Below, one piece after another: positions 57,637-64,000 of a DNA stretch of 64,000 nucleotides; within the stretch, counting starts at the first letter, position 1, and each line of letters begins with the position of its first letter. The stretch is from NCBI GenBank assembly GCA_040223615.1, contig JAVKFY010000064.1, positions 1 through 64,000 of the forward strand, written 5' to 3'. The translations under genes were made by a program, and so were the position numbers. The stretch is from JAVKFY01 sp040223615. Lineage in GTDB: Bacteria > Pseudomonadota > Alphaproteobacteria > GCA-2731375. Below the pieces are notes generated by a model. The model was not told the DNA's origin and made no database searches. It saw only the letters and a list, made by a program, of their open reading frames with translations.

Positions 57637-58298
57637 TTGATGGAACCAGCAGGCACCGCCGGCATGATCCATATCGATATCGTCTCCGACACCGTGTGTC
57701 CGTGGTGCTACATCGGCAAGCGCCGGCTGGAGAAAGCGATCGCCGAGCGGCCGCTCTACCGGTACCAGACCTCGTGGCGACCGTTTCAGCTCAACCCCGA
57801 CCTGCCGGTCGGCGGCATGACGCGCGACGACTACCTGCACGCCAAGTTCGGCGGCACCGACCGGGCCTCGCGGGTCTACAGCGCGGTGCTGCAGGCCGGG
57901 CGCGAGGAGGCGCTCAACTTCAATTTCGCCGCCATCCGGCGCCAGCCGAATACGTTCGACACGCACCGCCTGGTGCGCTGGGCCGCCTCGATCGGCGTGC
58001 AGGACAAGGTGGTCGAGCGACTGTTCCACCGCTACTTCATCGACGGCGTCGACATCAGCGCACAGGACGAACTGCTCCGGGTCGCCGGGGACTGCGGCAT
58101 GGATGCCGACCTGGTCGCCGACCTGTTCGGTGCCGATGCCGATGTTGAGCTGGTGCGCGAGGAAGAGACCGTGGCCCGCAAGATGGGCATCAACGGCGTC
58201 CCCTGCTTCATCATCAACGGCAAGTACGCGGTGTCCGGCGCCCAGGACCCGACCGTCCTGGTGCACGTCTTCGATCTGACCAGCGGCGCGGATGCGGC

Positions 58299-61777
<3,479 letters not shown>

Positions 61778-61781
<4 letters not shown>

Positions 61782-62050
61782 CGGCTGGTTTTTTCGAAGT
61801 CGTAGCTGAGGATCATCGCCATGACGTCATTGTCGAGCTCCGGCGGCACCGGCTCGCGTCGCGACAGCCAGCCATAGATGTCGGTCTCGTCGCGCTCCAG
61901 GATCACTTCGTAGCGGTCGAGCTGCGCTTCGCTGAGCGTGGCCAGGTGCGCGTCGGCGAAGGCGCCGATGAACAGGTCCAGCTCCTTGGTGCCCCGGTGC
62001 CAGCTCCGGTACAGCAGCCGCTTGCGTCGGATGTCGAGGTTATCGTTCAT
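61778..62050 (-). CDS. sdhE: Succinate dehydrogenase assembly factor SdhE (DUF339)
   Basis: A 90-residue protein that promotes covalent FAD attachment to SdhA. The family motif R-G-x-x-E is 'SWHRGTKELDLFIGAFADAH', with the following 'LSEAQLDRYEVILERDETDI' and 'YGWLSRREPVP'. Its stop overlaps mfd (ATGA), and it is divergent from recG, as in many alphaproteobacteria. Confidence 0.93.
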
Positions 62051-62126
62051 GACTTCCGTATAGCGCGCGCGACGGCGGCTTGTCAGCGCCGACTTGCGTC
62101 CCTTGGCCTGCTATGAATCCAAAGTC

Positions 62127-64000
62127 ATGCGCCCGGAGATACTCAACCCACTGTTCCGCCCGGTCACCGGCCTGAAAGGGGTCGGGCCGCGCACCGCGAC
62201 CCTGGTGGAGCGGGTCGCCGGGCCGATGCTGGTCGATCTGGTGTGGCACCTGCCGACCGGACGCATCGACCGGCGGCTGGCGCCGTCGATCCGTGCTGCG
62301 CCGGAGGACATGACCTGCACCCTGAAGGTGAGCGTCGTGCAGCATCAGAAGCCGGCGACCCGGCGCCTGCCCTACCGCGTGGTCTGCGCCGACGACAGCG
62401 GCTCGATCGACCTGGTGTTCTTCAACGCCAAGGAGGACTACCTGCGTCGCGTGCTGCCCGACGGCGAGATCCGGCTGGTCAGCGGCCGGGTTCAGAGCTT
62501 CCGCGACCGGCTGCAGATGACGCACCCCGACTACATCCTGGCCGAGACCGAGCTGGCCGAGTTGCCGCCCTACGAACCGGTCTATCCGCTGACCGAGGGC
62601 CTGACGCCGCGCGTGCTGCGCCGCGCCATCGACCAGGCGGTGGCGTCGGCGCCGGAATTGCCGGAATGGCAGGACGCGGCATGGCTGGCGAAGCATGCCT
62701 GGACCGGCTGGCTGGAAGCGCTGAACACGGCGCACCGGCCGGAGACCGAGGCGGCGCTGCTGCCGGAAGCACCGGCCCGGATGCGGCTGGCCTATGACGA
62801 ACTGCTGGCCAACCAACTGGCGCTGGCGCTGATCCGGCAGCACATGCGCAAGCGCGGCGGCCGCTCGCTGGTCGGCGACGGCCGGCTGCGCGACAAGCTG
62901 CGTGGGAAACTCCCGTTCTCGCTCACCGCCGGGCAGGATCAGGCGATCGACGAGATCCTGGCCGACATGGCCGCCCCGGCCCGCATGCTGCGCCTGATGC
63001 AGGGCGACGTCGGCAGCGGCAAGACCGTGGTGGCGCTGTTCGCCATGCTGGCCGCCGTGGAGAGCGGGACACAGGCCGCGCTGATGGCACCGACGGAAAT
63101 CCTGGCACGCCAGCATTTCGCCAATCTGGCGCCGCTCTGTGCCGCAGCCGGGATCAAGGTCGACCTGGTGCTCGGCGCGCAGCGCGGCAGCGCCCGGGCC
63201 GCCGCCCGCGACGGGCTGGCCAGCGGACGCACCGACATCGCCATCGGCACGCATGCGCTGCTGCAGGCCGACCTGGCGTTCCGCGACCTGGGGCTGGCAG
63301 TGGTCGACGAGCAGCACCGGTTCGGCGTGCACCAGCGGCTGAACCTGTCCGGCAAGGGCGACGCGGTCGACGTGCTGGTGATGACCGCGACGCCGATCCC
63401 GCGCACGCTGGCGCTGACCGCCTATGGCGACATGGACGTCTCGATCCTGCGCGAGAAGCAGCCCGGCCGGGCGCCGGTCGATACCCGCGTGGTGCCGCTG
63501 GCGCGGCTGGAGGACGTGGTCGGCGCCATCGGCCGGCGGCTGGACGACGGCGACCGGGTCTACTGGGTCTGTCCGCTGGTCGAGGAATCAGAAACCCAGG
63601 ATCTGTCCGCCGCCGAGGAGCGCCACGCCACGCTGGCCCGGCTGTTCGGCGCGGAACGCGTCGGCCTGCTGCACGGGCGGCTGTCGTCGCAGGCCAAGGA
63701 CGACGCGATGACCGCCTTCGCCGAGGGGCGGACGCGGCTGCTGGTCGCCACCACGGTGATCGAAGTCGGGGTCGACGTGCCGGAAGCGACGGTGATGGTG
63801 ATCGAGCATGCCGAACGCTTCGGCCTGGCCCAGTTGCACCAGCTTCGCGGCCGGATCGGGCGCGGCGGCCGGGCCGGCACCTGCCTGCTGCTGCGCGGCG
63901 AGGACCTGACCGAGACCGCGCGGGCGCGGCTGGAGGTGCTGCGGCGGACCGAGGACGGGTTCGAGATCGCCGAGACCGACCTGGACCTGCGCGGCACCGG
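62127..64000 (+). CDS. recG: ATP-dependent DNA helicase RecG (3' end outside window)
   Basis: The first 624 codons of RecG, a branch-migration helicase that rescues stalled forks and processes Holliday junctions. N-terminal wedge domain (OB fold, about 1-160, 'MRPEILNPLFRPVTGLKGVG' and 'PDGEIRLVSGRVQSFRDRLQ'), then helicase motifs Walker A 'MQGDVGSGKTVVALFAML', DEQH 'LAVVDEQHRFGVHQRLNLSG', 'VMTATPIPRTLALTAYGDMD', 'ATTVIEVGVDVPEATVMVIE' and 'LAQLHQLRGRIGRGGRAG'. No stop is reached before base 64000; a further stretch of normal length must lie outside. ATG at 62127; a nearby ATG at 62113 is out of frame. Confidence 0.97.
   Translation, partial: MRPEILNPLFRPVTGLKGVGPRTATLVERVAGPMLVDLVWHLPTGRIDRRLAPSIRAAPEDMTCTLKVSVVQHQKPATRRLPYRVVCADDSGSIDLVFFNAKEDYLRRVLPDGEIRLVSGRVQSFRDRLQMTHPDYILAETELAELPPYEPVYPLTEGLTPRVLRRAIDQAVASAPELPEWQDAAWLAKHAWTGWLEALNTAHRPETEAALLPEAPARMRLAYDELLANQLALALIRQHMRKRGGRSLVGDGRLRDKLRGKLPFSLTAGQDQAIDEILADMAAPARMLRLMQGDVGSGKTVVALFAMLAAVESGTQAALMAPTEILARQHFANLAPLCAAAGIKVDLVLGAQRGSARAAARDGLASGRTDIAIGTHALLQADLAFRDLGLAVVDEQHRFGVHQRLNLSGKGDAVDVLVMTATPIPRTLALTAYGDMDVSILREKQPGRAPVDTRVVPLARLEDVVGAIGRRLDDGDRVYWVCPLVEESETQDLSAAEERHATLARLFGAERVGLLHGRLSSQAKDDAMTAFAEGRTRLLVATTVIEVGVDVPEATVMVIEHAERFGLAQLHQLRGRIGRGGRAGTCLLLRGEDLTETARARLEVLRRTEDGFEIAETDLDLRGT

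Overview
The window is GC-rich bacterial chromosomal DNA, most likely from an alphaproteobacterium related to Rhodospirillales or Rhizobiales. This is inferred from a PopZ-type DUF2497 protein, a pcm-like gene beside tolC, the sdhE-mfd-recG neighbourhood, PleD-like and stand-alone receiver proteins, and a complete pqqABCDE cluster. No rRNA gene or other lineage marker is present, so the genus is not claimed. Two tRNA genes (Cys, Asn) are present.

Left part (about 1-13.4 kb): an accessory, island-like region. It opens with a copper/thiol module (SCO protein cut by the window edge, PCu(A)C chaperone, small membrane-anchored protein, CcdA). An organomercury/mercury resistance locus follows. merR is divergent from merT-merP-merF-merA and an uncharacterised Cys-containing membrane protein, and converges on merB. 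Two MerR-type promoters with the same dyad and 19-bp spacers flank merB-merR, so merB and a DUF3237-like gene appear to form a second MerR-controlled operon. Next come a decayed integrase end, a winged-helix/TPR regulator divergent from a homocysteine S-methyltransferase, a frameshifted ThDP-decarboxylase remnant, a sulfatase, and an intact P4-type integrase at 12.1-13.4 kb.

Middle (13.6-34.5 kb): a CaiB-type CoA-transferase; a small exported protein behind a near-perfect sigma-54 promoter; and a leftward run of seven genes (23.2 to 15.8 kb) encoding a PLP lyase/decarboxylase, a metallophosphatase-HAD fusion, a class III aminotransferase, a glutathione transferase (GST), a C-S lyase-like PLP enzyme, a second GST and a YbaK protein. 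After that come MlrC, a di-iron-type MBL protein, an intradiol dioxygenase whose start lies in a repeat, IlvD, ValS, PopZ, TolC and Pcm. Two families of palindromic repeats lie between these genes.

Right part (34.6-64 kb): paired divergent receiver proteins, a PilZ protein, pqqABCDE divergent from a ThDP enzyme, an SDR and a citryl-CoA-lyase-like enzyme near a TRAP transporter, an SGNH/MBOAT acyl-transfer pair followed by an orphan isochorismate synthase, and an SDR-PhnM-like-ABC transporter operon. The window ends with a degenerate REC-REC-GGDEF protein, a DsbA-family protein, and the DNA-repair genes mfd and recG around sdhE.

The strongest leads are the two-promoter mer regulon with its two unknown proteins, the GST / C-S lyase / phosphatase-fusion operon, the phosphatase fusion itself, the orphan PhnM transporter operon, the sigma-54-driven exported protein, and the repeat that supplies the start of the dioxygenase gene.
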